This document shows positions 23,275 through 32,477 of a stretch of 64,000 nucleotides of DNA, in pieces. Every line of letters begins with the position of its first letter. Position 1 is the first letter of the stretch. The DNA comes from an uncultured Treponema sp. GTDB lineage: Bacteria > Spirochaetota > Spirochaetia > Treponematales > Treponemataceae. Position numbers and translations under genes: made by a program. The DNA lies in assembly GCA_910584475.1 (NCBI GenBank), contig CAJUBD010000005.1:62001-126000 (forward strand). The letters run 5' to 3'. A model generated the notes under the pieces. The model saw nothing but the letters and a program-made list of their open reading frames with translations. It was not told the DNA's origin and ran no database searches.

Positions 23275-25914
23275 ATGGAAAAAGACAGTAAGGAAAATAC
23301 AGCCGAAAATGTGTCAAAATCTGGCGCGACAAAAGCCGCGGCGACCGCTGTGAAAGCGACTGCAAAAAAAGGAACTTCGTCCGCTATGGCTGCGACAAAA
23401 AGTGCGGCTGCAAAGCCTGCGACTGCGGCGGCTGTGAAAACGGCATCTTCTGCCGCTGGCGCTAAAACATCTGCGGCAAAAAGAGCGTCTTCCGCTACGA
23501 CCGTTGCGAAAGGTTCTGCCGTCGCCACTACAAGGACGGTGACGAAAAACTCATCCGCAACGAAAGCGACAAGAACTTCGTCCGCAATCAGAGCGACGAA
23601 AACTGCCGCGGCTTCTAGCGCAACGCCGAAAGCTGACGAGGCGGCTATGACAAAGCCGTCTGCAAGAATGCCAAAAACTGTGGAAAGCGCAATGACAGCA
23701 TCACAAAGACCGACTGTCGCAATTCCGCCCAAAGACTGGCTTGAGCCTTCCGCCGAAGAAAGAACCGAGCCGATTCTTGGCGGAAGTTTGACAAAGCCCC
23801 CCGCCGTCTCGGACGAAAATATTTTGGCGAAATCCGAAGTCCATGCGAGCGTTTCCTCTGGCGGCGATAAGGATGAAAAAAAGAAAAAGGGCGTTCCTCT
23901 TGCGATTGTAATCGCGATAATAATCCTGCTTCTTTTGCTGGGATTTTTGGCAGTGCGCGGAGTGTGGCTCGGCGGCGCTCCTGCGAATTCCGCGAAGGCA
24001 AGGGAAAACACGCTCGCCTTGGCGCAAAAATACATCGACAAAGGGCAATACGATGACGCGATGCGGCTTTTGGACGCGCTTTTGCAGGCGGACATAAACG
24101 ACAAGGATGCCGACGAGCTTTTGGACAAGGCAATCGAGCTGAAAAAGCAAAATCAGGGCGATGGCGGAAATGTCGTAGTCCAGCCGAGCGACCCTTCTTC
24201 GTACAATATCAACATTGACACGAATGAAATAACGAACGCGTTGCGTGAGCAGAACGAGCGCAATCAGGAAACGATAAATCGGCTTTTGGCAGAGCAGCAA
24301 CGCCGCAATGACGAGATTCTGAGCGCGCGCCAAGAAGAACAGGCTCTTCAGCAAAAGGCGGCGGAAGAGCATCGCAAGAAGGAAGAGAGCGAAAGAAAGC
24401 GCAAGGAAGAAGAACTCGCTCAGGCGAACAAAGCCGTAAAAGAAAAGATGGACGCCATCAACGAAAAAATTCTTGCGGGCAAGGCGGACTTGAACACCGG
24501 AAATATCGACAGCGCGTTGAACAGTTTTTCCGCCGCAGTAAGCGAGCTTCCCCTTGAACAAGGCGAGCCGGAATTCAGCGCGTTGAAGTACAGCGAACTT
24601 GCTTCCGCATTGTATGATGCCGCGCAAAATGAAAAAGATCCCGAAAGGAAAGAAAAACTGAACAATGCCGCGATTCAATATGTAAACAAATCTCTTTCCG
24701 TAAATCCCAACGATCCGGCTTCCCATTATATTATGGGAATGAATTACATTGACGACGGAAACTGGGAAAGCGCGCAGAGAGAACTTGCGGCGGCGGTAAA
24801 GAACGACCCGAACAATTATCTCTACTATTATAATTTGGGACGGGCGCAATTCAGGCTCGGAAACTTTGCGCAGGCGCGTTCTTCGTTTGAAACTACGGTC
24901 AAGCTGAAAAAGGATTTCGATCCCGCCCATTTCAATTTGGGAATGACTTGCCAGCGGCTCAAACTCAATAAGGACGCTTTGGCGGCGTTCCGAAGCGCGC
25001 ACCAAGTGAACCCGAATTACTCGCGGGCATATTTGGAGGAGGCGCGAATCTTGAACAGCGCGTTCAACGATTCGAAGGGCGCTTTGGCGGCGTATGACGA
25101 AGTGATAAGGCTAGATCCCGTGAACACGCAGGCTTTGAACGAATGCGGTTTGGTCTATGCGGGATTGGGACAGTATGAAAAGGCGGAAAATTACCATCGC
25201 CGCGCGGTGGCGTTGTTGAGACCCGGTGACAAAGACCCGATCACTTACTACAATTTGGCGACCGCTCTTTTCAATCAAAACAAAATAGCCGATGCCGAGA
25301 TCAATGCCAAGACCGCCTACGAGCAGATGGACGCACTCAGGCGGAATTCCGACAAGGCGATGATCGTCTACAATTACGCGCTCATCGAGGATTCGCTCGG
25401 CAAGGCAGATGCCGCGATCACGCTCTATAAGGAAGTCTTGGTTTTGGATCCGAAGAACGCCAAGACAAAGACAAATCTCGGCGTTATGTTTATGAATATG
25501 ACTCCGCCCGACGCGGACACGGCTTTGACTTTCTTTTTGGACGCGTACAAGGCGAATCCGAGCTTTGAATTGGAAAACAATTTGGGAAGCGCGTACCTTG
25601 TAAAAAAAGATTACAATAATGCCATCACTTATTTTCAAAACGCCATCAAAAAAAGCCCGAAGGACAATACCGTCCGCTTCAATTTGGCGCAGGCGTATTC
25701 GGGCGCGGGCGACTTCAACAACGCCAAGACCACTTACCTTGAAATTCTCAACGCCGACACGAGCAATTGGGATACTTACATCGAGGTGGCGAAAGTCTTT
25801 TTGGCTTTGAAGGATACGGCGAACGCTGAGGCTTATCTGAAAATCTTGCGGCAAAAAAATCCCACTTACAAGAAAGCCGAAGTGGACACATTGCTCGCGG
25901 CGGCGGCACAGTGA
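23275..25914 (+). CDS. Large TPR protein with histone-like Lys/Ala-rich N terminus
   Basis: An 879-residue protein. The first about 150 residues are low-complexity Ala/Lys/Thr/Ser (KATAKKGTSS-type repeats) resembling histone H1 tails. A transmembrane helix follows at about 205-228 (VPLAIVIAIIILLLLLGFLAV), then a coiled coil of EEQALQQKAAEEHRKKEE type (about 330-395). At least ten TPR units cover the rest (YYYNLGRAQFRLGNFAQARSSFE, FNLAQAYSGAGDFNNAKTTYLEIL). The basic tail would face the cytoplasm and could touch nucleic acid or acidic partners, with the TPR part in the periplasm. That topology is inference. GAGGG precedes the ATG. Confidence 0.75.
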   Translation: MEKDSKENTAENVSKSGATKAAATAVKATAKKGTSSAMAATKSAAAKPATAAAVKTASSAAGAKTSAAKRASSATTVAKGSAVATTRTVTKNSSATKATRTSSAIRATKTAAASSATPKADEAAMTKPSARMPKTVESAMTASQRPTVAIPPKDWLEPSAEERTEPILGGSLTKPPAVSDENILAKSEVHASVSSGGDKDEKKKKGVPLAIVIAIIILLLLLGFLAVRGVWLGGAPANSAKARENTLALAQKYIDKGQYDDAMRLLDALLQADINDKDADELLDKAIELKKQNQGDGGNVVVQPSDPSSYNINIDTNEITNALREQNERNQETINRLLAEQQRRNDEILSARQEEQALQQKAAEEHRKKEESERKRKEEELAQANKAVKEKMDAINEKILAGKADLNTGNIDSALNSFSAAVSELPLEQGEPEFSALKYSELASALYDAAQNEKDPERKEKLNNAAIQYVNKSLSVNPNDPASHYIMGMNYIDDGNWESAQRELAAAVKNDPNNYLYYYNLGRAQFRLGNFAQARSSFETTVKLKKDFDPAHFNLGMTCQRLKLNKDALAAFRSAHQVNPNYSRAYLEEARILNSAFNDSKGALAAYDEVIRLDPVNTQALNECGLVYAGLGQYEKAENYHRRAVALLRPGDKDPITYYNLATALFNQNKIADAEINAKTAYEQMDALRRNSDKAMIVYNYALIEDSLGKADAAITLYKEVLVLDPKNAKTKTNLGVMFMNMTPPDADTALTFFLDAYKANPSFELENNLGSAYLVKKDYNNAITYFQNAIKKSPKDNTVRFNLAQAYSGAGDFNNAKTTYLEILNADTSNWDTYIEVAKVFLALKDTANAEAYLKILRQKNPTYKKAEVDTLLAAAAQ

Positions 25915-25957
25915 TGCGCGGATTTGTGATTTAAATAAAATTCTAGAGCAGAAATAA

Positions 25958-25988
25958 ACGCACCGTGGAAAAACTTCCTGCGGTGCGT
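25958..25988 (+). terminator. Terminator after the TPR operon
   Basis: ACGCACCG and CGGTGCGT arms around a 15-base loop, with a T run following at about 26001. It lies between convergent genes. Confidence 0.55.
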
Positions 25989-26011
25989 CCGCACAAAACC
26001 ATTTTTTTCGG

Positions 26012-26683
26012 CTATTTTACCACCTGCATTGTTCCGAGCGCGCTCATCGCGGTGATTTTCGCCTGTTCGCCCATGTCGTTGAGAAGTTCCTGCTCCTTTT
26101 CATTCTCAACGGAAATTTTCCCGAGCGCGACATCGATTTGACGCGCAAGGTTTTCCTGCCCAATGCTGTACAGCACATAATAGCGGTACTCCGTCTCTCC
26201 GTCTGGGCGGCGAACCTGCGTCCAGAAGTCGCGCTCCTTCGCGAAGCCCGAGAACTGCGTATTTGAGAATACCGTCGTAATCGCCTGCGCCATCTTTTTC
26301 GCCGCGCCGTCGTCCGCATCCTTGTTGCCGCGCGTTCCCGTTTCCGCCGTCGCCGTCACATTTTCCTGAATCAACTTTGAAAGCGCCGCCTGGGCATCGT
26401 TTGTGTCCACCCAGATTTTGAGCAGGTCGCGGTCCTTACCCGTTCCCGTCACGGAGAACGGAATCTTGCCCTCCATTTCAGGAAGCTTGGCGAACGCCGC
26501 CTTGTCACTGTCATTGACCGCGTTCACCCATTCAGGGACAGCGCGTCCTAGTTCCGAACCCTGCCAGTCGATAATCTGCGCTCCACCTTTCACCTCGTTC
26601 TTCACGGGGCTTGTCGTCGCGCACCCCGCCATCACCGCTGCCGCAACTGCGACCGCAATCCATTTTGCAACATGTCTTTTCAT
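26012..26683 (-). CDS. Outer-membrane-type lipoprotein, LPP20-like
   Basis: A 223-residue lipoprotein with a type II signal sequence ending in lipobox VMAGC. The mature part has WVNAV near its start, an internal helix AKKMAQAITTVFSNTQFSGF, and YRYYVLYSIGQENLARQI, similar in layout to LPP20-family lipoproteins, where the last segment resembles WVLVRMP. A very good AAGGAGG precedes MKRHV, which decides the start. It is the last of four secreted-protein genes on this strand and shares the LPP20-like pattern with the first. Confidence 0.7.
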   Translation of the reverse strand: MKRHVAKWIAVAVAAAVMAGCATTSPVKNEVKGGAQIIDWQGSELGRAVPEWVNAVNDSDKAAFAKLPEMEGKIPFSVTGTGKDRDLLKIWVDTNDAQAALSKLIQENVTATAETGTRGNKDADDGAAKKMAQAITTVFSNTQFSGFAKERDFWTQVRRPDGETEYRYYVLYSIGQENLARQIDVALGKISVENEKEQELLNDMGEQAKITAMSALGTMQVVK

Positions 26684-26734
26684 AATAAACCTCCTTCTGT
26701 ATTTATGCACTGCACTTTATTTATAGCGCAACGC

Positions 26735-27763
26735 TCAGCGATCCCGCCGCCCAAAGTTTATGCTGACTCCCGCGGTTATGTTGAATGCGTGGAAACCTGC
26801 GTATCCACGTTCATCGTCACGATAATAATAAGAATACTCATATATTCCAGTTTTCCAATCATACTGGAAGGCGGCAATCGGGCTTATCCGCTTGCTCGGA
26901 AGAAATTTCGCCATAATTTGGAGTGCAAAACCAGCAAAACCACCAAAAATTTCTTCATCCGTATTGGGATTTCCTTCTTCAAATCCTACGGTAGCTCCTA
27001 TACCCGCTTGCAGTTTTACAGCGTTTGCAACATACAATCCGATGGCAGGTCCGATGACAAAATCAAAACCACTTAGAGGACCTAGACTTCCCGAAACTTC
27101 CTCAAAAAATCCGACCGAGAACACTTTGTTTATGTTGAACAGATTGTAGTTCGCGCCGCCGAGATAAAATCCACTTGCGCCATGACCGTAGCAGGTTGCG
27201 CCACGGTAGCCTATCTTCACCTGAAAGTCACCGCTGTATTTCGTATTCTTAGGCATACCCCGTGGCATTCCCCGCTTGTTTGACGCAAGCAGATAGTCCG
27301 TCGTGGCGTTCGGTTCCACGCGGATGCGGCACATGTCGATGACAGCGGCGGTCTCGACATTCAACGCCTGCACGGTGAGGTTGAACGCGTTGCCAAGAGG
27401 AATGAGCTTTCCATGGACGACAACCTTCGCGCCGACCATCGCTCCGAGCTGCTGGATTGACTCGTCGGAGACCTCGCCCGAAAGCTGGAAGTTCATCTCG
27501 GTTTTGATTGCGTCAAGGTTCGCCCGGTTGGCGACGGTGAGCACTCGCGCCTGCACAAAGCGCATCGTCAAGTCGTCAAGCATAAAGTCCGACATTTCCG
27601 CCGAGTCCGATGAAATACCGACGATGGCGATTGTCGTGCCCCTCTTGATGGATGCGGAAAACTGATCCGCCGTTTGCTGCAACGCGGTTTCGATGTCTGT
27701 TGCGGACAACACCGCCGCGCAGATTGCCGCGGTCAATGCCGCGACGATTTTCTTGATGTTCAT
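26735..27763 (-). CDS. CsgG/LpoB-like secreted protein with beta-barrel-like C terminus
   Basis: A 342-residue protein. It has a signal peptide (to about residue 20), then a CsgG/LpoB-like domain (25-165; GTTIAIVGISSDSAEMSDFMLDDL, ANRANLDAIKTEMNFQLSGEVSDES, KVVVHGKLIPLG). From about 185 to the end a glycine- and aromatic-rich region with alternating polarity (IGYRGATCYGHGASGFYLGGANYN, ITAGVSINFG) looks like an outer-membrane beta-barrel. The N-terminal 150 residues are a close paralogue of the next gene upstream. LpoB activates penicillin-binding proteins, and CsgG forms a secretion pore. Which applies here is unknown. GAGG before the ATG at 27763 sets the start. Confidence 0.7.
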   Translation of the reverse strand: MNIKKIVAALTAAICAAVLSATDIETALQQTADQFSASIKRGTTIAIVGISSDSAEMSDFMLDDLTMRFVQARVLTVANRANLDAIKTEMNFQLSGEVSDESIQQLGAMVGAKVVVHGKLIPLGNAFNLTVQALNVETAAVIDMCRIRVEPNATTDYLLASNKRGMPRGMPKNTKYSGDFQVKIGYRGATCYGHGASGFYLGGANYNLFNINKVFSVGFFEEVSGSLGPLSGFDFVIGPAIGLYVANAVKLQAGIGATVGFEEGNPNTDEEIFGGFAGFALQIMAKFLPSKRISPIAAFQYDWKTGIYEYSYYYRDDERGYAGFHAFNITAGVSINFGRRDR

Positions 27764-27826
27764 ACAATACCTCTTTTTATTCATCACTTTGTTTTTTATC
27801 TATATAATTCACTGGCGCATCCATCG

Positions 27827-28864
27827 CTAGAAAAACGACGGCTGGACATATATGCGCAAGTCGTGATTCCCCGTATCCCAACTGACGAGGAATTTCATTG
27901 AGCCACCAGTCGCATCGGCAATGCGGACTCCATACAACGGCGGGCGTTCATCTCTGCCGCTCAACTCTGAAATGTTTTTATTGTCCTGTCTTTTTACCAT
28001 CACGCCGCCGGAGTACACCCATTTGTTGTTCGCGCCGACAGTGTAGATTGCGACTTGAATGGGAATTTCACCCCGATTATAGACAGTAACATTGTCCCTT
28101 ACATCTTTTGCAGGAGTGTCTGACAAGTCTATGATGTGGTAGTCGTCAGAGCCGCTCGGAATTACCGCTGATGCGTTTCGCGTGGAGATAGGAGCGGACG
28201 CGGGCGGCGCTTTCTCCTCCTTGGACGGCTTGACGGATTTGGCGGCGGCTTTCGCCTGTTTTTCAGCGGTCTTTTCCTGCTTTTCGGCCGCCCTTGCCTC
28301 GGCTTTCGCACGCTTCTCGGCGGACTTGTCTTGTTTTGCCGTCGCGTTTTTCTTATTCGATTTTGTGGCGGCACTTGGAGTTCCAGACAAAAGCACCCTT
28401 GTTGTATCGTTCGGCTCCACGGAGAACCGGCACATATCGACGACCGCCGCGGTCGTCACATCAAGCGCCTGCACAACGAGATTGAAATTTCTTCCGAGCG
28501 GCTTGAGGCTTCCGTGGACAACGATGTTCGCGCCGACCATGGCTCCAATTTGCTGGATTGACTCGTCGGAGACCTCGCCGGAAAGCTGGAAATTCATCTC
28601 GGTTTTAATCGCCTCAAGGTTCGCGCGGTTGGCAATGGTGAGCTTCTTTGTCTGCACAAATCCAAGCGTCAACTCGTCGAGCATGAAGTCCGATAAATCC
28701 TGTGTCGCGGACGAAATGCCAATGATGGCGATTGTCGTGCCGCTTTTTATGGATGACGAGAATTGTTCTGCTGTCTGGTGGAGCGCGTCTTCAATTTCAA
28801 TTGCGGACAATGCCGCGGCGCACAGAAACACTAAAACACGTGCGCTGAATTTTTTACTGTTCAT
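27827..28864 (-). CDS. CsgG/LpoB-like secreted protein, paralogue
   Basis: A 345-residue protein with a signal peptide and an N-terminal CsgG/LpoB-like domain nearly matching that of the downstream gene (GTTIAIIGISSATQDLSDFMLDELTLGFVQ; shared EAIKTEMNFQLSGEVSDES). The second half differs. It has a Lys/Ala-rich coiled-coil linker (KRAKAEARAAEKQEKTAEKQ, about 178-210) and then a beta-rich terminal domain (DNVTVYNRGEIPIQVAIYTVG...). The duplication therefore kept one domain and exchanged the rest. GGAGG before the ATG at 28864 sets the start. It is the second gene of the block. Confidence 0.7.
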   Translation of the reverse strand: MNSKKFSARVLVFLCAAALSAIEIEDALHQTAEQFSSSIKSGTTIAIIGISSATQDLSDFMLDELTLGFVQTKKLTIANRANLEAIKTEMNFQLSGEVSDESIQQIGAMVGANIVVHGSLKPLGRNFNLVVQALDVTTAAVVDMCRFSVEPNDTTRVLLSGTPSAATKSNKKNATAKQDKSAEKRAKAEARAAEKQEKTAEKQAKAAAKSVKPSKEEKAPPASAPISTRNASAVIPSGSDDYHIIDLSDTPAKDVRDNVTVYNRGEIPIQVAIYTVGANNKWVYSGGVMVKRQDNKNISELSGRDERPPLYGVRIADATGGSMKFLVSWDTGNHDLRIYVQPSFF

Positions 28865-28916
28865 AATACCTCCTGTGTAAGCCCGCTGTAATACATGTGG
28901 AATAACCTCCGCCGCA

Positions 28917-29891
28917 TTACATTTCTCCGCCAGGGCGGAACGAGGCGCGAATATCCTTTTCGATTTCCGTGATCGCCTTTGCGCGCGCACCATCGACATC
29001 TTTATGCCCCCATTTTTTATACTGGCGACTGAAGGAATACACTGTCTCGCCGGAACGCTCGTCAACCACATGTAGTGATATACCGGGACGAGCGAATACG
29101 CCGACTTCATTTTCGGACAGCTCCATCGTAACGCGCCCCGAAATGCGGTAGCGTCCGTTCGCCGCACTCCTCATTCCTTGCGCCGCAAGCACTTCTTCGA
29201 TGGTTGTCGAGACACTCATTCCGCCATCGCCAGCAACGCTTATTTTGAATGTCGCGCTCCGCCGCGCATTGTCAAATTGGGTGTCGCAGTCGTTTCGTAA
29301 GCGCAGAACCCGGGCAGAATACTGATCCTGTCCGCGCCGTGAAAGAGCCACAAGGCGGTCAACCAGCGCATCCGCTTCGTCCAACTGCGCGCGTGCCGCA
29401 GAGAGCCGCCGCATATCCTCAAGCGACGAGCCGCCCCCAGAAACTGTTTCAACCGCGTTTTTTGCGGCGACAAGCAACCGTTCAAGCCGTGCAGTACAGA
29501 ATGAAACGGCGGCGGTGCGATCAATGTACGCGCAAATATACCATTCGCCCGTCTTGTCGTTTTTAAACGGCGCGGTGAACTGAAGCTGCGGAAGCTCCAC
29601 ATCCGCTGTCACCGATACATTTTGTTCCGCCGCCCGCCACTTCTCGCCGCCTTCCGCCATGCGAAACTGCGTTTCCTGCTCCACAGCGACATGCGAGTTA
29701 AAGTACAACGCGATTTGCGAAAGCGCGTCATTCCGCGACGCTTGCTTCGTCACACCAATGCCAAGCGCACTGACAAACTGCTGGTCTGGAAAGCGGGCGG
29801 TCCTGCTTTCAACCCACAAAGGAACATCTTGCGCCACCACCGAAAGCGTAGAAACAAACATAAAGAATGCGACATAGATAAATCTTTTCAT
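28917..29891 (-). CDS. LPP20-domain periplasmic protein
   Basis: A 324-residue protein with a signal peptide (ending about VVAQ, no lipobox cysteine) and an LPP20-type domain. VPLWVESRTARFPDQQFVSALGIGV is followed by ASRNDALSQIALYFNSHV and WYICAYIDRTAAVSFC. A helical middle and a C-terminal beta-rich domain (RYRISGRVTMELSENEVGVFARPGISLHVVDERSGETVYSF) complete it. It is the first gene of the four-gene block and stands behind two repeat-associated promoters shared with a divergent XRE regulator. Confidence 0.7.
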   Translation of the reverse strand: MKRFIYVAFFMFVSTLSVVAQDVPLWVESRTARFPDQQFVSALGIGVTKQASRNDALSQIALYFNSHVAVEQETQFRMAEGGEKWRAAEQNVSVTADVELPQLQFTAPFKNDKTGEWYICAYIDRTAAVSFCTARLERLLVAAKNAVETVSGGGSSLEDMRRLSAARAQLDEADALVDRLVALSRRGQDQYSARVLRLRNDCDTQFDNARRSATFKISVAGDGGMSVSTTIEEVLAAQGMRSAANGRYRISGRVTMELSENEVGVFARPGISLHVVDERSGETVYSFSRQYKKWGHKDVDGARAKAITEIEKDIRASFRPGGEM

Positions 29892-29926
29892 CAGACAACG
29901 CTCTTTTTCATTTTTCGCGTAATTGC

Positions 29927-30031
29927 TTACGCATATAGCGAATTATAATACGCGATTCGCATGATGTCAAGCGTTTTTCCATATTTTTTACGCATATAAC
30001 GAAAATTATTACGCGAATTGCATAGTGTCAA
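29927..30031. repeat. Two 44-bp direct repeats in the divergent control region
   Basis: 29927-29970 and 29988-30031 match at 35 of 44 positions. Each starts TTACGCATATA and ends TGTCAA, with ACGCGA and GCAT in the middle. A third, inverted fragment (GCAAATTGCGTAAT) follows at about 30036. This arrangement between a secreted-protein operon and an XRE gene suggests operator sites for that regulator. Confidence 0.65.
29942..29970 (-). promoter_or_regulatory. Promoter of the four-gene secreted-protein operon
   Basis: On the minus strand, TTGACA (29965-29970), a 17-base spacer, then TATAAT (29942-29947): a perfect consensus pair lying entirely inside the first 44-bp repeat. The second repeat carries TTGACA (30026-30031) with a weaker TAATTT at the same spacing. 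Confidence 0.75.
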
Positions 30032-30060
30032 CTATAGCAAATTGCGTAATAATAAAAGCA

Positions 30061-30408
30061 ATGACAGTCAAAGAATTGCAGATGCGTTTTTCTCAGAACA
30101 TAAAAAACGGGCGAGCTCGACTCGGCTTGAGCCAAATGAAGTTCGCGGAAAAGGCGGATTTGTCTGTAGGTTATGTCTGCGACCTTGAAAGCGGAAGACG
30201 GTGGGGAACTCCTGAAACATTTGCAAAACTTGCTGACGCTCTTGGAATCGAACCATTTGAACTTCTGACTGATTCACCTGAAAACGTCAGAGCAGAAAAA
30301 CTCCATTTGTCCACGTCTTACACCAAATTGGAAGAGCAACTGCGCAAAAACCTTTCGGAAGCGGTTGACTCTGCCATTTTACGGACGCTTGCCGAATATG
30401 CGCAATGA
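30061..30408 (+). CDS. XRE-family transcriptional regulator
   Basis: A 115-residue regulator with a Cro/CI helix-turn-helix at about 10-65 (NGRARLGLSQMKFAEKADLSVGYVCDLESGRRWGTPETFAKLADALGIEPFEL). A C-terminal helix is probably for dimerisation. It stands divergent from the secreted-protein operon, with two 44-bp repeats between, so it likely controls that operon and itself. The ATG at 30061 lacks a ribosome-binding site. The AT-rich sequence directly before it suggests a very short or absent leader. Confidence 0.82.
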   Translation: MTVKELQMRFSQNIKNGRARLGLSQMKFAEKADLSVGYVCDLESGRRWGTPETFAKLADALGIEPFELLTDSPENVRAEKLHLSTSYTKLEEQLRKNLSEAVDSAILRTLAEYAQ

Positions 30409-30409
30409 T

Positions 30410-32461
30410 TTACGTTCGCTTTACCAAGTCGAAAAGTTTTTCGCGCGTGATTACGGCGTAGACAGGGCGGCCGTGCGGGCAGTGAGGGTCTGGCAAATCC
30501 AACGCCTGCCTTGCCAATTCTTCCGCCGCCGCGTCGTCCAAAATGTAGCCGTCTTTTACGGCGGCCTTGCATGCGGTCATCGCGGCGATTTTTCGGATGA
30601 TTTCGCGCGGCTCGATTCCGCGTTCAAAAAGCAATTTTTTCAGTTCCATCGCGTCGCCTTTCCAAAGCGAATTCAGCGTGGTGAACTGCCATTCGCTTTC
30701 AGAAATTTTCTCGCAGGAAAAGCCGCATTCAAAAAGTTGCGGGGCCAGCGTTTGCATTTGACTTTCGTCTTCGTCCGAATCGAGCGAGATTTTCAGCGGC
30801 ACTAAAAGATTTTGTCTTTCGTTTTGCCCGCCCATGATTTTGTCGAACAAAATCCGCTCGTGCGCCGCGTGCTGGTCGATTGCGTAGAGCGCGGAATTTT
30901 TTTCAATCAAAATGAACGTTCCGAGCGCGCGTCCGATGTAGCGGAAGCCGTAGCCTTGGCCATGCGCTTTTGGAAAAAACGTGCTTTTATATTCTTGAGA
31001 GGTATTTTCGTTTTCCTGAAAATTTCGCGGCGCGGAATCTTGCGTTGAATTTTCTTGCGCGGAATTTTCCATTTCAAATTTTTCGGCAGGATTTTCTTTC
31101 AGATAAATTTTTTGCACATTTGAATCTGCCACTTTCAAAGGCGGAAGTCGCTCGCTGATTCTTGCGCCGTAGTTTGCGGCAGAAAAATTTTTTGAAAAAC
31201 TGGAAATTGACTTTCGCGGAAAAATATTTTTCGATTTTGAATTCTCGTTTTCAAAAAAATTTGACGCGAACGAATTTAAATTGGAACGAAAAGAATTTTC
31301 AGAGGATTTTTTTTCTTGCGAAAAAACATTTGAATGATTTTGCCCTTTAAAAATTTTTGAATCATCGAATGCGGCTTCCGCCAAATTTCGCGTGACTTCA
31401 TTTTTTGAATCGGAAATTGCTTCCGCCAAAAACGGCGCGGAATATTGTTCTTTCATCGTCTTGATTGTGTACGCGCGGAAGAATTCTCGAAGTGTGCTGC
31501 TCACGCCGTGGTGAAGCGAAGCGATGTCCTTGAAACGCGCCTCGCGCTTCGCCGGATGAATGTTGAAGTCAACCAAGTCGGGACGCATTTCCACGAAAAG
31601 CGCGGCGGCAGGATGTGTGCCGTTCGGAAAGCATCCTTGCGCTCCGTACTCGATTGCCTGAAGAAGCGAGTACTCCGAGATGCGCCGTCCGTTCACATAG
31701 ATGAAAATGTCCTTTCTGTCCGCGCGCGAAACTGACGGGTCGCCGATTACGATCTTAAAATTCCATTCACCGTTTACGGCATTTCCTTTGAGTTCGTAAA
31801 ACAAATCCGCGCTCTGCCTTATTTCGAGCGCACTTACGAAACGCTTTGCCAAAGTTTGACCTGCGCTCAAATCGCTTCGGATTTCGCCGTCAACGGTTAG
31901 GCGAAAAGCGATGTCGGGGCGGGCGAGCGCCTTTTCCAAAAAAGTAGAGCGGCACATTTTGGTCTCGCTTGCGGGGCGTTTTAGAAACTGTCTTCGCGCC
32001 GGAAAATTTTCGAAAAGATTTTCGCTCGTAACGATAGTTCCGTCCACGTTTTGCGAAGGCTCAAGCAAATGGTCCTCCGTAATGCTGCAACGCATTTTGT
32101 ATGCGCCGCTTGCGATCGTCAGCCGAGAAACCGCCGCAATCGATGCCAAAGCCTCGCCGCGAAAGCCGAGCGTTGAGAGATTTAGCAAGTCGCTTTCAGT
32201 GCTGATTTTGCTCGTGGCGTGAGGATGCGCGGCCACCAAAAGATTTTCTTTTGACATGCCGCAGCCATTGTCCGCCACGCGAATTTTGTCGATGCCTCCG
32301 CCTGAAATTTCCACGTCGATTCGCGTCGCGCCCGAGTCCACGGCATTGTCCAAAAGTTCGCGAAGCGTGGCGTTCGGGCGGTCAATCACTTCTCCGGCGG
32401 CTATTTTCCGTGCGACTTCCGTATTGAGAATTTTTATTTGCCTTTGAGTTTTTTCTGCCAT
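30410..32461 (-). CDS. mutL: DNA mismatch repair protein MutL
   Basis: A 683-residue MutL. The N-terminal GHKL ATPase has LLDNAVDSGATRIDV, ADNGCGM, HATSK and GFRGEAL, and the central part has GTHPAAALFVEM. A low-complexity linker rich in Asn/Ser/Phe spans about 365-500. The C-terminal dimerisation/endonuclease domain has DQHAAHERILFD, where the canonical motif ends in Glu and here in Asp, plus ACKAAVKDG and CPHGRP. MutL couples MutS recognition to strand incision. With xseB and xseA next upstream, the operon brings together mismatch incision and a single-strand exonuclease. Confidence 0.95.
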   Translation of the reverse strand: MAEKTQRQIKILNTEVARKIAAGEVIDRPNATLRELLDNAVDSGATRIDVEISGGGIDKIRVADNGCGMSKENLLVAAHPHATSKISTESDLLNLSTLGFRGEALASIAAVSRLTIASGAYKMRCSITEDHLLEPSQNVDGTIVTSENLFENFPARRQFLKRPASETKMCRSTFLEKALARPDIAFRLTVDGEIRSDLSAGQTLAKRFVSALEIRQSADLFYELKGNAVNGEWNFKIVIGDPSVSRADRKDIFIYVNGRRISEYSLLQAIEYGAQGCFPNGTHPAAALFVEMRPDLVDFNIHPAKREARFKDIASLHHGVSSTLREFFRAYTIKTMKEQYSAPFLAEAISDSKNEVTRNLAEAAFDDSKIFKGQNHSNVFSQEKKSSENSFRSNLNSFASNFFENENSKSKNIFPRKSISSFSKNFSAANYGARISERLPPLKVADSNVQKIYLKENPAEKFEMENSAQENSTQDSAPRNFQENENTSQEYKSTFFPKAHGQGYGFRYIGRALGTFILIEKNSALYAIDQHAAHERILFDKIMGGQNERQNLLVPLKISLDSDEDESQMQTLAPQLFECGFSCEKISESEWQFTTLNSLWKGDAMELKKLLFERGIEPREIIRKIAAMTACKAAVKDGYILDDAAAEELARQALDLPDPHCPHGRPVYAVITREKLFDLVKRT

Positions 32462-32477
32462 TTCGATTTAAAAAAAA

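Noticed and set aside
22830..24128. Minus-strand frame rich in Ser/Ala opposite the TPR genes
   Set aside because: It is the complement of the Lys/Ala-rich and Glu/Lys coiled-coil coding regions; no ribosome-binding site and no hydrophobic core pattern of its own.
24093..25853. CRISPR-like appearance of repeated words in TPR and LRR genes
   Set aside because: The repetition is codon-level (42-102 bases, degenerate) and in frame with protein repeats; there are no constant repeats with unique spacers anywhere in the window.
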